Part shown: positions 33,421 to 42,406 of the stretch, piece after piece | How positions within the stretch are numbered: the stretch's first letter is position 1 | Layout: each line of letters begins with the position of its first letter | Made by a program: the position numbers and the translations under genes | NCBI RefSeq assembly: GCF_001542815.1 | Contig: NZ_CP006992.1 | Location: forward strand, 2,237,501 to 2,301,500 | Direction of reading: 5' to 3' | Length of the DNA stretch: 64,000 bases | Source: Methylobacterium sp. AMS5 | GTDB taxonomy: Bacteria > Pseudomonadota > Alphaproteobacteria > Rhizobiales > Beijerinckiaceae | The notes under the pieces: generated by a model | What the model was told of the DNA's origin: nothing | Seen by the model: the letters and a program-made list of their open reading frames with translations, nothing else | Database searches by the model: none

Positions 33421-34887
33421 CTACCCGCCGAACACCGAGGTCAGAACCTCGCCGCCACGGTTGATCGCGACTTCCCACAGGCCGAGATTGCGTTGCGTCA
33501 CCCGCTCCAGATCCTTGGTCGAGGTGATCGGCATGCCGTTGATCGCCACGATCACGTCACCCTTGCGGAAGCCCGCCCGGCCGGCGAGCGAGCCGTCTTC
33601 GACGGTGGTCACCGCCACACCCTCGTCCGGCAGATCCGCCTGAAGCTCCTCGCCCACCGCGGGCGAGGTGTTGACGAAGGTCGCGCCCGCGAACGGCGTG
33701 CGAGTGCGGACCTTGAGGCTGTCGCGGGGCCGCGTCTCCGGCGCCGGTCCGAGCTTGATCTGGATCGTCTGCCGCTTGGTGCCGCGCAGGATGCCGAAAT
33801 CGGCCGTGCCGGAAATGCCCTTGAGGGCGTAGCGGTAGCCGAAGGCTTCCGGATCTTCGACGGTCTGTCCATCGACCGTGAGGATCACGTCGCCGCGCTT
33901 GAGGCCCGCTTCCTCGGCCGGGCTCTTGGCCTGCATGCTCGCCACCAGGACACCGGTCGGCCGGTCGAGCCCCACGCTCTCGGCGATATCCGGGGTCACA
34001 CCCTGTACGCGTGCCCCGAGCCAGGGCCGGCGCACGAGGCTGCCGCCGCTCTTGGCGGTTTCCACCACGGCGCGGACCATGCTCGCGGGGATGGCGAAGC
34101 CGATGCCGTGGCTGCCGCCGGACTGCGAATAGATCGCGGTGTTGATGCCGACGAGATGCCCCTTGAGGTCCACGAGCGCGCCGCCGGAATTGCCCGGATT
34201 GATCGCCGCATCGGTCTGGATGAAGAACTGGTAGTCCGACGATCCGACCTGGGTGCGGGCGAGCGCCGAGACGATGCCCTGCGTCACCGTCTGACCGACA
34301 CCGAAGGGGTTGCCGATCGCCATCACGAAGTCGCCGACCTCCAAGTGGTCGGAATCGCCGATCGGCATCGAGGCGATGTCGGCCGGGCCCTTGATCTTGA
34401 GCACGGCGAGATCGGTGCGGGGGTCGCGCAGCACGATCTGCGCCTCGAATTCACGCTTGTCGGCGAGCGCCACCTTCACCTCGTTCATGTTCTCGATGAC
34501 GTGGTTGTTGGTGATGACGAGGCCCGAGCCGTCGACGATCACGCCCGAGCCCAGGGAGCGCTGCGCCCGCTCGCCGGGCATGCCGCTGGGGCCGCGGCCC
34601 GGACGGTCCTCGCCGAAGAAGCGGCGCATGAACTCCTCCATGGCGTTGGAGCGCGCGGAGCGCTTCTCGACATGGGAGGCATAGACGTTGACCACGGAGG
34701 GTGCCGCCCGCTTCACCACGGGGGCGAAGGAGAGCTGGATCTCACCCTTCGAGAGCGGCACCGCCTTGTCCGGGGAGGCCTTCTCCGCGGCGGGCTTTCC
34801 GGGCGTGTTCGCCATCTGCGCGCTCGCGGGCGCGGTGGCGAGTAGCACGGATACGAGGCAGGCCGGCAGGAGCGGCGAGGAGGGCAT
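33421..34887 (-). CDS. Periplasmic serine protease, HtrA/DegP family
   Basis: A 488-residue Do-like protease and chaperone for misfolded envelope proteins. Signal peptide MPSSPLLPACLVSVLLATAP, cleaved near ASA-Q at 24. The trypsin-like domain has the triad His129 (ITNNHVIENM), Asp159 (DPRTDLAVLK) and Ser234 (NPGNSGGALVD). Two PDZ domains follow (GVLVASMQAKSPAEEAGLKR and VEDGSLAGRAGFRKGDVIVA). The start at 34887 is chosen for the signal peptide; the longer in-frame extension upstream is arginine-rich noise. Single gene, with the phasin-like gene's terminator upstream of it. Confidence 0.95.
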   Translation of the reverse strand: MPSSPLLPACLVSVLLATAPASAQMANTPGKPAAEKASPDKAVPLSKGEIQLSFAPVVKRAAPSVVNVYASHVEKRSARSNAMEEFMRRFFGEDRPGRGPSGMPGERAQRSLGSGVIVDGSGLVITNNHVIENMNEVKVALADKREFEAQIVLRDPRTDLAVLKIKGPADIASMPIGDSDHLEVGDFVMAIGNPFGVGQTVTQGIVSALARTQVGSSDYQFFIQTDAAINPGNSGGALVDLKGHLVGINTAIYSQSGGSHGIGFAIPASMVRAVVETAKSGGSLVRRPWLGARVQGVTPDIAESVGLDRPTGVLVASMQAKSPAEEAGLKRGDVILTVDGQTVEDPEAFGYRYALKGISGTADFGILRGTKRQTIQIKLGPAPETRPRDSLKVRTRTPFAGATFVNTSPAVGEELQADLPDEGVAVTTVEDGSLAGRAGFRKGDVIVAINGMPITSTKDLERVTQRNLGLWEVAINRGGEVLTSVFGG

Positions 34888-35157
34888 GCGAGGTCTCCGG
34901 AGGTCGCTGGAGCGGTGGCGGGCTATGTAGACCCTGGGACCGCAGCGCGCGAGGGGCTGGCGCAGCGTCCGCGTCATGCGGCATGGGCCGCCGATGCGAT
35001 GCCGGCTGCGTGCGCCTTGCCGTCCTGCCCGACCCAAATGCCGGTGCCCGCCTCCGGGAAGGCCTTGTCCTCGGTCGGCTCCGGCTCTGCTCAGGCACAG
35101 CTGGAGCTCACGACGCGGGGTGCTTTTCACCGCCGGTTGGCCGCGAGGGGACTGACG
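34888..35157. other. Intergenic region upstream of the HtrA gene
   Basis: Contains the promoter and leader of the protease gene on the minus strand. No clear sigma70 or extracytoplasmic-sigma motif could be assigned, and no coding frame is supported. Confidence 0.5.
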
Positions 35158-35190
35158 AAAAAGGGGCAGCCGCCCGATGGCGACTGCCCC
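35158..35190 (-). terminator. Rho-independent terminator of the phasin-like gene
   Basis: On the minus strand GGGGCAG (35190-35184) pairs with CTGCCCC (35169-35163), followed by five T residues (35162-35158). It lies 28 bases after the stop codon of the gene ending at 35218. Confidence 0.85.
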
Positions 35191-35217
35191 GATCTCATGC
35201 CTCGGCCGGTTCTGGTT

Positions 35218-35961
35218 TCAATGTCGGCGGGCGGTGTCGTGCAGGCGGTTGGCGCTGCGGACGATCGCGCTGAAGCAGCTCAACGAGGCGTCGGCGGCGC
35301 GCTGCATCTCCGTGACCTGAAGGCGGATCGCCTCCGCCGGTGACTTGGCTTGGGCCAGAGCCTGGAAATGGGCGAGCACCGCTTCGCTCTCGCCGCGCGC
35401 GAAGGCGAACAGCTTGGCATTGATCTCGGTGAGCGGCGCGAGAGTGGGCGCGAAAGCGAAGTTCACGCCGATGCGGACGCTGTGCCTCTTGGGCCGGGCG
35501 TCGTCGGACGGCTTGGTCTCGGCCAGAGTCGTCGGCAGCAGCGCCGTCTGGGCGAGCGTCTCGGTCGCCGTCTCGACGGTTTCGACCGCCTCGGATGCAA
35601 TGGTTGCCGGTTCGGCGGACAGGGCGGGCGCCTGCTCCGACGCAGCTGTGACCGTCTCCTCGGGAGACGTATCGGAAGACTTGGCCGGCTGCTCGTCCGC
35701 ATCGGACTGCGGCTCGGCCGGGGCGGGCTCGCCGGACGCTTCGACGGCTTCGACCGCAGCATCGTCTGCGGGAGGCTCTGCCGCTTCCGCGGCCTGGACC
35801 TCGGCGGTCTCCGGCACGTCCGTCTCAGGCTCCGTGCCCTCGTCGGCCGGCGTCTCGGCCAACAGCGTGTCGGCCACCTCGGCCGGAGTTGCGGTGACGG
35901 TCGGCGGCTGGGTGGTGGCGGGCGCTCCGGGTGAGCGTCCCCTGCGGCGGCTCGACGACAT
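35218..35961 (-). CDS. Phasin-like protein with long acidic disordered N-terminus
   Basis: A 247-residue protein. Residues about 20-150 are almost entirely Ala, Glu, Pro, Thr, Val and Ser (for example EAAEPPADDAAVEAVEASGE) and should be disordered. The C-terminal 90 residues (LTEINAKLFAFARGESEAVL, then AHFQALAQAKSPAEAIRLQV) follow the phasin pattern of amphipathic helices with a KSP-EA(I/F) segment. Phasins coat polyhydroxyalkanoate granules. The N-terminal part might serve as a spacer or partner-binding tail. It is the next gene downstream of the canonical phasin, about 160 bases away, with its own terminator. Confidence 0.75.
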   Translation of the reverse strand: MSSSRRRGRSPGAPATTQPPTVTATPAEVADTLLAETPADEGTEPETDVPETAEVQAAEAAEPPADDAAVEAVEASGEPAPAEPQSDADEQPAKSSDTSPEETVTAASEQAPALSAEPATIASEAVETVETATETLAQTALLPTTLAETKPSDDARPKRHSVRIGVNFAFAPTLAPLTEINAKLFAFARGESEAVLAHFQALAQAKSPAEAIRLQVTEMQRAADASLSCFSAIVRSANRLHDTARRH

Positions 35962-36124
35962 GGGCCTTCTCCTCGTTCGAAACCCTCTGCCTCAGCGCGG
36001 GTCCGAGCCGAGCCCGGAGCGCTGCGACGGAGCATAGCGTCGGAGCACGAGTGTGCCGAGCCCGCTCATCGCGGATTCGGCCTCTCATGCTCCCCGACGG
36101 GCCGGAGCCCGCAGCCGGCCCGGA

Positions 36125-36478
36125 TTAGCGGGCGGTGCTCTGAGCGAGGGCACCGTATTCCTTGGCCTGGGCCTGGAACGCGGCGAACTGGGTCTTCAGG
36201 AACTCGGACTGGATCTCGAAGGCCTCGCGCGGGTCCTTCGCGCGCACGACGCGCTGCACGTAGTCGAAGGTGGTGTCGGCGTTGGCCTTGACGTGGTCGA
36301 GGCTCTTGAGCACCGCCGCGTTCAGCGTCGACTGGACGGTCGAGGCCGAGTTCCGGAGCTGCTCGGAGGTCTTCACCGCACCGTTCAGGAAGGTGCCGAA
36401 GGCGTTGCGAGCCTGATCGACGCTCTTGTCGGCGAAGTCGCGGAACTCGGCGGGGATCTCGAAGCTCTGGGTGCTCAT
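36125..36478 (-). CDS. Phasin
   Basis: A 117-residue granule-associated protein beginning MSTQSFEIPAEFRDFADKSV, then DQARNAFGTFLNGAVKTSEQ, helical throughout. The family signature VVRAKDPREAFEIQSEFLKTQ is near 77-98. It would coat polyhydroxybutyrate granules and influence their number and size. An operator-like palindrome TGTTGC-GGT-GCAACA lies 86 bases upstream, fitting repression by a PhaR/AniA-type regulator. Confidence 0.93.
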   Translation of the reverse strand: MSTQSFEIPAEFRDFADKSVDQARNAFGTFLNGAVKTSEQLRNSASTVQSTLNAAVLKSLDHVKANADTTFDYVQRVVRAKDPREAFEIQSEFLKTQFAAFQAQAKEYGALAQSTAR

Positions 36479-36564
36479 CTGTCTCTCCTGTCAGACGGAC
36501 CGGGAGAATTTGGTGTCGGGGAGCGTACAGAGCATCCCCGCGGCTAACCGGCCCACACCTCATA

Positions 36565-36579
36565 TGTTGCGGTGCAACA
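36565..36579. promoter_or_regulatory. Probable PhaR/AniA operator upstream of phasin gene
   Basis: Perfect inverted repeat TGTTGC-GGT-GCAACA. Its core TTGC-N3-GCAA is the type of site bound by the PHB-responsive repressor PhaR/AniA in alphaproteobacteria (established knowledge for other genera). It is placed 86 bases before the phasin start. Confidence 0.65.
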
Positions 36580-36707
36580 TGAAAGTCAAGGACAGTTTCG
36601 AGCGATCGAACTGCAATGTCCGGCAGCGCCTCGAATCAAAGTAAGCTTTTGTTACAAATTATGATTCCACCGCGTGACAGTCCGACGGGCCACCGCGGCA
36701 ATTGGCA

Positions 36708-38012
36708 CTATAATAGCGGAAAACGCCCTTTGCCAAGCGTGCTGCCTATGGAATGGACAACCACAGGCTCGGCGGCAGCCGGGGCCATATCGCACTGCCG
36801 CATTTTGTATTCGTCCCCGATCCGCCGATACAGCGCCAGCAGGGCACGAGCGTGGGCGGCGAGCGTCAGCGGCGCCTGCCAATATCTGTCATAGGCCTCC
36901 CGGCCGAGGCGGGCGGTCAGCGCGTCGCCCTTGAGCGCCTCGAAGGCGCCGGCCAGCGCTGCCACTTCCGGCTCGACGACGAAACCGGTCTCCCCGTCCG
37001 CCACCTTCTCCGCCGCGCCGGAGCGGCGCGACGCCACGACGGGAATCCCCTGGGCCACCGCCTCGTAGACGGTGAGCGGCCCGGTCTCGACCCAGCGCGA
37101 GGGTGCGCAGAGCGCCCGCGCACGGCGGCGCAGGATTGCCTCGACCGCTTCCGGGCTTCTCCAGCCGAGCACCTCGGCGCCCTCCGCCCGCAGACGCGCT
37201 TCGAGCGGGCCGGCCCCGATGAAGAGCGCGGGCAGTCCGGCCTGTCGCGCGGCCTCGGCGACGAGATCGGCGCCCTTCTCCGGAGTCAGGCGACCGACAT
37301 AGACGATCGCATCGCCCGAAGCCGGCATGGCCGGCGCCCGCTTCTCCACCCGCACCGGGTTGTCGATGCGGTGATGGCGCAGGCGCAGGGCCCCGGACCG
37401 TCCCGCCACCCGCGCCCGGCTGCCGTCGCAGACATGGATGACGTCGAGGTCAGACCCTCGCGCCGCGACCCGCAGGGCGGCGGCGCGACCGACACGCACC
37501 AGCTTGTGCAGCCGGCTCTTCGGATCGCAGGCGGCCCCAAGGCAGGCGCCGGAGAGCGGGACGAGCGCGCAGGGCTCGGCCCGATCGAAGCGGTAATCGA
37601 CACCGTTCGGACAGGTGAGGGCGTAGTCGTGCAGCGTCATCACCAGGGGAACGCCGCGGCCGAGCAGCACCGGCAGCACGGCGGGGGAGAACGCGCGGGT
37701 CCACTGGTGGAGGTGCAGACAGTCGGGCGGCACCGGCAGGCCGTCGAGCGCGCTCGCGAGCCGCGCGGCGGCCTCGCCGTTCCAGATCCCCGAGGCCGCG
37801 CCGCGCCATGCCGGCAGCGACCACACATCCGGCAGGCCGAGGTCGATGCGGTGCAGGCGCGGATGGTCGAGCAGCGGATCGACGGGTCCGGTGATCGCCT
37901 GGATGTAGGTCACCGCCGCGCCGGCCTCGGCGAGCCCGCGGGCGGATTCCACCGCGACCTTCTCGGCCCCCCCGCTCGCCGCGGCGAATTCGGCGAGAAT
38001 CACGACGTGCAT
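36708..38012 (-). CDS. Glycosyltransferase, GT4 family
   Basis: A 434-residue GT-B enzyme. The N-domain begins MHVVILAEFAAASGGAEKVA with the glycine loop, and has LHLHQWTRAFSPAV and MTLHDYALTCPNGVDYRFDR. The C-domain has DAIVYVGRLTPEKGADLVAE and the nucleotide-sugar-binding segment PSRWVETGPLTVYEAVAQG, whose glutamate pair matches the GT4 E-x7-E pattern. It is a paralogue of the divergently transcribed gene at 38228. The sugar donor and acceptor are unknown; export polysaccharide is likely. The last 30 residues are not conserved in the paralogue. Confidence 0.9.
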   Translation of the reverse strand: MHVVILAEFAAASGGAEKVAVESARGLAEAGAAVTYIQAITGPVDPLLDHPRLHRIDLGLPDVWSLPAWRGAASGIWNGEAAARLASALDGLPVPPDCLHLHQWTRAFSPAVLPVLLGRGVPLVMTLHDYALTCPNGVDYRFDRAEPCALVPLSGACLGAACDPKSRLHKLVRVGRAAALRVAARGSDLDVIHVCDGSRARVAGRSGALRLRHHRIDNPVRVEKRAPAMPASGDAIVYVGRLTPEKGADLVAEAARQAGLPALFIGAGPLEARLRAEGAEVLGWRSPEAVEAILRRRARALCAPSRWVETGPLTVYEAVAQGIPVVASRRSGAAEKVADGETGFVVEPEVAALAGAFEALKGDALTARLGREAYDRYWQAPLTLAAHARALLALYRRIGDEYKMRQCDMAPAAAEPVVVHSIGSTLGKGRFPLL

Positions 38013-38037
38013 GGAAGCGCCCCGTCCGGAAGCGCGG

Positions 38038-38076
38038 GCACCGTCCCGAAAAGCGATTTTCCGGACGAAACGATGC
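38038..38076. repeat. Diverged palindromic repeat between divergent GT4 genes
   Basis: GCACCGTCCCGAAAA (from 38038) and TTTTCCGGACG...CGATGC (to 38076) form the decayed arms of the GCATCGTCCCGAAA family. It lies 26 bases upstream of the minus-strand GT4 start. Confidence 0.55.
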
Positions 38077-38227
38077 TCTCGCGGTGAGGCCGCCCTGGCG
38101 CGGCGCGTGTCCGTTCAGGGTTTACGGGAGATCAACTGCCGGCTGGTAAACGTCGGCGAAACACCGATCCTCCGTGAGACACCGTGCATCGGGCGTGTCA
38201 CGAGGTGGCGAGGGAGCGGGAATCGCC

Positions 38228-39499
38228 GTGCACGTCGTCCTCGTTCTCGACCATGCCCATATCAATGGCGGCCAAGCCAAGGTCGCTCTCGATTCCGCCG
38301 TGGGCCTGCGCCAGCGCGGCCACCGGGTCACGGTGTTCGCCGCGGTCGGCCCGGTCGATCCCCGGCTCGCCGAGAGCGGGGCGCGGGTGGTCTGCCTCGG
38401 GCAGGACGACATCGCCTCCACCACCAACAAGCTCGCTTTTGCCGCCCAGGCGATCTGGAACCGTAGCGCCACCGCCCGCCTCGCCGCGGAACTGACGCTG
38501 TGCGATCCCCGCGACACGCTGGTGCATGTCCACGCCTTCGCCAAGGCCCTCTCGCCCTCGATCGGCACGGCGATCCGGCGCTCGGGTCTGCCGTGCCTCT
38601 ACACGATGCACGAGTTCTTCCTCGTCTGCCCCAATGGCGGCTTCTACGAATATCCGGCCGACCGGATCTGCCACCGCACCCCGATGTCGGCGGCCTGCCT
38701 CACCACGAATTGCGACGCGCGCTCCTACCCGCGCAAGCTCCTGCGGGTGGTGCGCCATCTCGGCCTGGAACACGTCGCCGGCCTGCCCAACCTGTTCCGC
38801 CATGTGGTCACGATCAGCGCGCTCCAAGAGCGGGTGATCGCGCCGCTCCTGCCTCCGCGCACGGTGTTCCACCGGATCGACAACCCGATCTCGGTCGAGC
38901 GGCAGCCGCCTGCGCACGAGGGACGCGGTGATGTCCTGTTCGTCGGCCGCATCTCGACGGAGAAGGGCGCGCCGGTCTTCGCCGAGGCGGCGCGGCGGGC
39001 CGGACTCCGCCCGGTTTTCGTCGGCGACGGTCCGAACGCGGCGGAACTGAAGGCGCGCTATCCCGAGGCGGTGATGCTCGGCTGGAAGGCCGGGCCCGAG
39101 GTGCAGGCCCTGATGCGGCGCGCCCGTGCCCTGGTGTTCCCGAGCATCTGGTACGAGGGCCAGCCCCTCACGGTCTACGAAGCGCTCGCCTGCGGCTGCC
39201 CGGTCATCGTCTCCGATGCCTGCGCCGGGCGCGAGGCGGTGGAGGACGGCGAGAACGGGTTCTGGTTCCGCTCGGGCGATGCCGGTGCGCTCGCCGCCCA
39301 TCTCACGCGGCTGTCGGACGACGCGCTCGCCGCCCGCATGGCCGAGCGCGCCTACGAGCGCTACTGGTCGGCGCCGCTCAGCGTCGATGCGCATCTCGAC
39401 CGGCTGGAGCAGGTCTACGGCCTCGTGATGCGCGAGGCGCCTGCTTTTCGCCCAGTCGAGGGACCGGGCTTGCGCGGCGCGGCGTCCGCCGGCCTGTGA
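38228..39499 (+). CDS. Glycosyltransferase, GT4 family
   Basis: A 423-residue GT-B enzyme. GTG 38228 is preferred because the family N-terminus is VHVVLVLDHAHINGGQAKVA; an ATG at 38174 would add 18 glycine/arginine-rich residues. Landmarks are VHAFAKALSPS, YTMHEFFLVCPNGGFYEYPA, GDVLFVGRISTEKGAPVFAE and PSIWYEGQPLTVYEALACGC. Shared segments (H-[DE]-[YF]-x2-x-x-CPNG and the C-domain) show it is a paralogue of the divergent gene at 36708. Together they look like a small surface-glycan module. Confidence 0.9.
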   Translation: MHVVLVLDHAHINGGQAKVALDSAVGLRQRGHRVTVFAAVGPVDPRLAESGARVVCLGQDDIASTTNKLAFAAQAIWNRSATARLAAELTLCDPRDTLVHVHAFAKALSPSIGTAIRRSGLPCLYTMHEFFLVCPNGGFYEYPADRICHRTPMSAACLTTNCDARSYPRKLLRVVRHLGLEHVAGLPNLFRHVVTISALQERVIAPLLPPRTVFHRIDNPISVERQPPAHEGRGDVLFVGRISTEKGAPVFAEAARRAGLRPVFVGDGPNAAELKARYPEAVMLGWKAGPEVQALMRRARALVFPSIWYEGQPLTVYEALACGCPVIVSDACAGREAVEDGENGFWFRSGDAGALAAHLTRLSDDALAARMAERAYERYWSAPLSVDAHLDRLEQVYGLVMREAPAFRPVEGPGLRGAASAGL

Positions 39500-39586
39500 G
39501 CCGCGACGCAACAGGAACGCCCGCCTCGCGTTGGTGCGCATGAAGGCCGCGACACGCGGCGCGCCCGACAACGGAGACCGATCCCC

Positions 39587-39778
39587 ATGTCCGAGACCAC
39601 CAAGCAGCCGACCGACGAGACCAAGCCCAAAGGCTTCCAGCAGGACGGCCAGCGGGACGGCAAAGGCGACAAGTCACTGGCCGAGAACCAGAAGGACGAG
39701 AAGGACGAGCGCCTCGACGAGGCGTTGGAAGAGACCTTCCCGTCGAGCGATCCGGTCTCGGTGAAGATCACGAAGTAA
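39587..39778 (+). CDS. Small acidic hypothetical protein
   Basis: A 63-residue highly hydrophilic protein (MSETTKQPTDETKPKGFQQD at the start), with LDEALEETFPSSDPVSV at the end. The last motif recurs in many small alphaproteobacterial proteins (from memory). It is probably disordered and may be stress-related; function not established. ATG 39587 has no strong ribosome-binding site nearby. Confidence 0.75.
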   Translation: MSETTKQPTDETKPKGFQQDGQRDGKGDKSLAENQKDEKDERLDEALEETFPSSDPVSVKITK

Positions 39779-39812
39779 GGGGCTGGGTGGGCGACCCGCC
39801 CGCCCTTCCGCC

Positions 39813-42260
39813 TCACGCTGCGACGTCCGGTTCCCGCCGAATCGGCCCGACGGCCTGCGGGCCGGGGCTTGGCCGACCCATGGACCGACCGATGGGCCGA
39901 CCGATGGGCCGACCGAACAAATAGCCCTGCACCTCCTCGCAGCCCTTGGCCCGCAAATGGGCGAACTGGGCTTCAGTCTCGACACCCTCGGCCACGGTGA
40001 CGATGCCGAGGCTTGCGCCGAGGCCGATCACCGCCTGCACGATCGCGGTCGAGTGCGGATCCTCGCCGAGTCGCCTTACGAACGAGCGGTCGATCTTGAT
40101 CTTGTCGAAGGGAAACTTCTGCAAGTAGCTCAACGAGCAATAGCCCGTTCCGAAATCGTCCATCGCAATCCGGACGCCGAGATCCCGCAGGGCATGCAGC
40201 GTCGCGACGTTGGCCTCGCTCGCGGCCAGCAGCAGCGATTCGGTCACCTCCAGTTCGAGGCGATGTGGTGCGAGCCCGGAAAGGGCAAGCGCCTCGCGCA
40301 CCGTCGCGACGAGGCCGGGATCGCGGAACTGCACCGGCGAGAGGTTCACCGCGATCCGAACCGGATCGGCCCACAGGCTCGCCTCGGCGCAGGCTTGCCG
40401 CAGGACCCAGGCGCCGATCGGGACGATCAGGCCCGATTCCTCGGCGAGCGGCACGAATTCGGCCGGCGGGATCGCCCCCTCGACAGGATGGTGCCAGCGC
40501 AGCAGCGCCTCGAACCCGACGATCGCCCGCGAGCGGACGCCCACGACCGGTTGGTAGGCGAGCGCGAGATCGCCCCGGGCGAAGGCCTCGTGCAGGTCGG
40601 CCTCCCGTCGGCGTCGGGACCGGTCCCAACTGTCCATCGCCGCCTCGAAACAATGGGCGATGCTGCCGCCATCCGCCTTCGCCCGGTAGAGAGCGAGGTC
40701 GGCGTGGCGCAGCAGGGTGTCGGAATCGGTTCCGTGCTCGGGCAGGCATGCGATGCCGACGCTCACGCCGATCTGGCACTCCCGGTCGCCGAGCCTGACC
40801 GGACGTGACAACGCCTCGATGATCCGGCCGGCGACGGCGGACACGGTCGCGGCGTCGGGGGTGCGCAGCAGCACCGCGAACTCGTCGCCGCCGAGGCGTG
40901 CGACCAGATCCTCCCCACGCAGGCACGCCGTGACCCGGTCCGCCACCGCTCGGAGCAGTGCGTCGCCCGCCGGGTGGCCGAGGGTGTCGTTGACGAGCTT
41001 GAACTTGTCGAGGTCGAGGCAGAGCAGGGCGGCGCCCGCGCCGGTGCGGGCCTGCTCGGCGATCACTTCCGCGAGGCGGGTCGTGAACAGCGCCCGGTTC
41101 GGCAGGCCCGTCAGCGCATCGTGGTGGGCCATGTGGGTGATGCGCGCCTCGGCGCGGCGCTGCTCGGTGACGTCGATGGCCGCGCCGAGCACCGCCGGCC
41201 GGCCCTCGAAGGCAAGGCTGCGCTCGAACAGCGTCACTTCGATCAACGAGCCGTCGGCCCGACGATGATGGTGCAGGCGGCCGTCGCGGGCGAATCCGCA
41301 CGATCCGGCCGCCGACAGGTCCGGCAGGCCCCGGGCCAGGAAGGCTTCGCGGCTGTAGCCATAATGGGCGACCGCCGCCTCGTTCACGGCGACGAAACGG
41401 GCCGAATCCTGATCGACCAGCCACATCGGCAGCGGATTGCTCTCGAACAGGAAGCGGAACGAGGCCTCGCGCGCCTTGATGTCCCCGACATCGGTCATGG
41501 CGACGGCGACGAGATCGCCGATGGCCTGCGCCTCCACCTTCAGGTGCAGCGTCGTCCCGTCGGCGCGCGGCACCGCGAGTTCGAACGTCGCCCGATCGGT
41601 GCATCCCAGGACGCCCGACAGCCGTTGCGTCACGCCGAGCCGCGCCGGGACGAGATCGCCCAGCCGCTGCCACTGCAGGCTCGCAACCGGCCGCCCGAGG
41701 ATCTCCGCGGCGCCCTGATTGAGGGCGACGATCTTGAAGTCCGCGACCGCACCCGATGCCTCGCGGATCGCGCCGAGCGCCATCAGGCCCTGGCCTGTCG
41801 CGCCGAACATCGCCTGCATCGGCTCGGTGCGCACGCCCTCACCATCGACGTGGACGAGGAGGAGCGGCGTTCCGCTGCCGTTGGCGAGCGGGACGCCGAC
41901 GAGATTCCAAGTGGTGACGACACCATCGGTGATGCGGTCGCATCGGGCCCTGGCCGGCTCGCCGGTGCGCAGGGCGGCGACCCCGATCTCCTCGATCGGC
42001 CGGCGGATCTCGTCGGGCATCTGCACGAGCGGCCGGTCGCGGATCTCGTCGTCGAACCAGTCGCGAAATCCCGGACCACCCCAGAGGATGCGCTCGGCCC
42101 TGCCTTCGCGGGTGGCGACCAGGGCGCAGCGGTCGGCCAGGCGGCCGAGCCTGCCCAGGACGACGGCATCGTAAGCCGGCATCGCTCCGGGACGGGGCCG
42201 GCAACTGCGCCAGTGCTGGACCAGCGCGGCGGCGTACGCGTCTGATATCGGGATGGGCAA
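39813..42260 (-). CDS. PAS-GGDEF-EAL cyclic-di-GMP signalling protein
   Basis: An 815-residue soluble protein with PAS-like segments (about 150-260 and 265-385, including FRFLFESNPLPMWLVDQDSA). A GGDEF domain follows (HDALTGLPNRALF, RLGGDEFAVLL, both intact). The EAL phosphodiesterase domain runs from about 560 (VGFEALLRWHHP, NLSPVQFRD, AMDDFGTGYCSLSYL, KIDRSFV, AEGVETEAQ), with its key acidic residues present. Both domains could be active. The C-terminus extends the usual QGYLFGRP end by repeated GRP units encoded by a tandem 12-base repeat. No membrane segments were seen. Confidence 0.93.
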   Translation of the reverse strand: MPIPISDAYAAALVQHWRSCRPRPGAMPAYDAVVLGRLGRLADRCALVATREGRAERILWGGPGFRDWFDDEIRDRPLVQMPDEIRRPIEEIGVAALRTGEPARARCDRITDGVVTTWNLVGVPLANGSGTPLLLVHVDGEGVRTEPMQAMFGATGQGLMALGAIREASGAVADFKIVALNQGAAEILGRPVASLQWQRLGDLVPARLGVTQRLSGVLGCTDRATFELAVPRADGTTLHLKVEAQAIGDLVAVAMTDVGDIKAREASFRFLFESNPLPMWLVDQDSARFVAVNEAAVAHYGYSREAFLARGLPDLSAAGSCGFARDGRLHHHRRADGSLIEVTLFERSLAFEGRPAVLGAAIDVTEQRRAEARITHMAHHDALTGLPNRALFTTRLAEVIAEQARTGAGAALLCLDLDKFKLVNDTLGHPAGDALLRAVADRVTACLRGEDLVARLGGDEFAVLLRTPDAATVSAVAGRIIEALSRPVRLGDRECQIGVSVGIACLPEHGTDSDTLLRHADLALYRAKADGGSIAHCFEAAMDSWDRSRRRREADLHEAFARGDLALAYQPVVGVRSRAIVGFEALLRWHHPVEGAIPPAEFVPLAEESGLIVPIGAWVLRQACAEASLWADPVRIAVNLSPVQFRDPGLVATVREALALSGLAPHRLELEVTESLLLAASEANVATLHALRDLGVRIAMDDFGTGYCSLSYLQKFPFDKIKIDRSFVRRLGEDPHSTAIVQAVIGLGASLGIVTVAEGVETEAQFAHLRAKGCEEVQGYLFGRPIGRPIGRSMGRPSPGPQAVGPIRREPDVAA
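39871..39918. repeat. Four tandem 12-base units inside the EAL gene
   Basis: Units GGCCGACCCATG, GACCGACCGATG, GGCCGACCGATG and GGCCGACCGAAC run in tandem. On the minus strand they encode FGRPIGRPIGRSMGRP, an expansion of the conserved FGRP end of EAL domains. Confidence 0.85.
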
Positions 42261-42406
42261 GCGAAAGCCGTGCTCCGAGAGGATCGGATCACGGCCTAGC
42301 CATCATTCGTTGAGGGGGAGTATATGAGCCGGCTCTTCAGGCCGCATCGAAATGATGGGTCGCCCTCGACCAGTATAGTGCCAACCGAGGGCGCGTTGTG
42401 TCTTGA

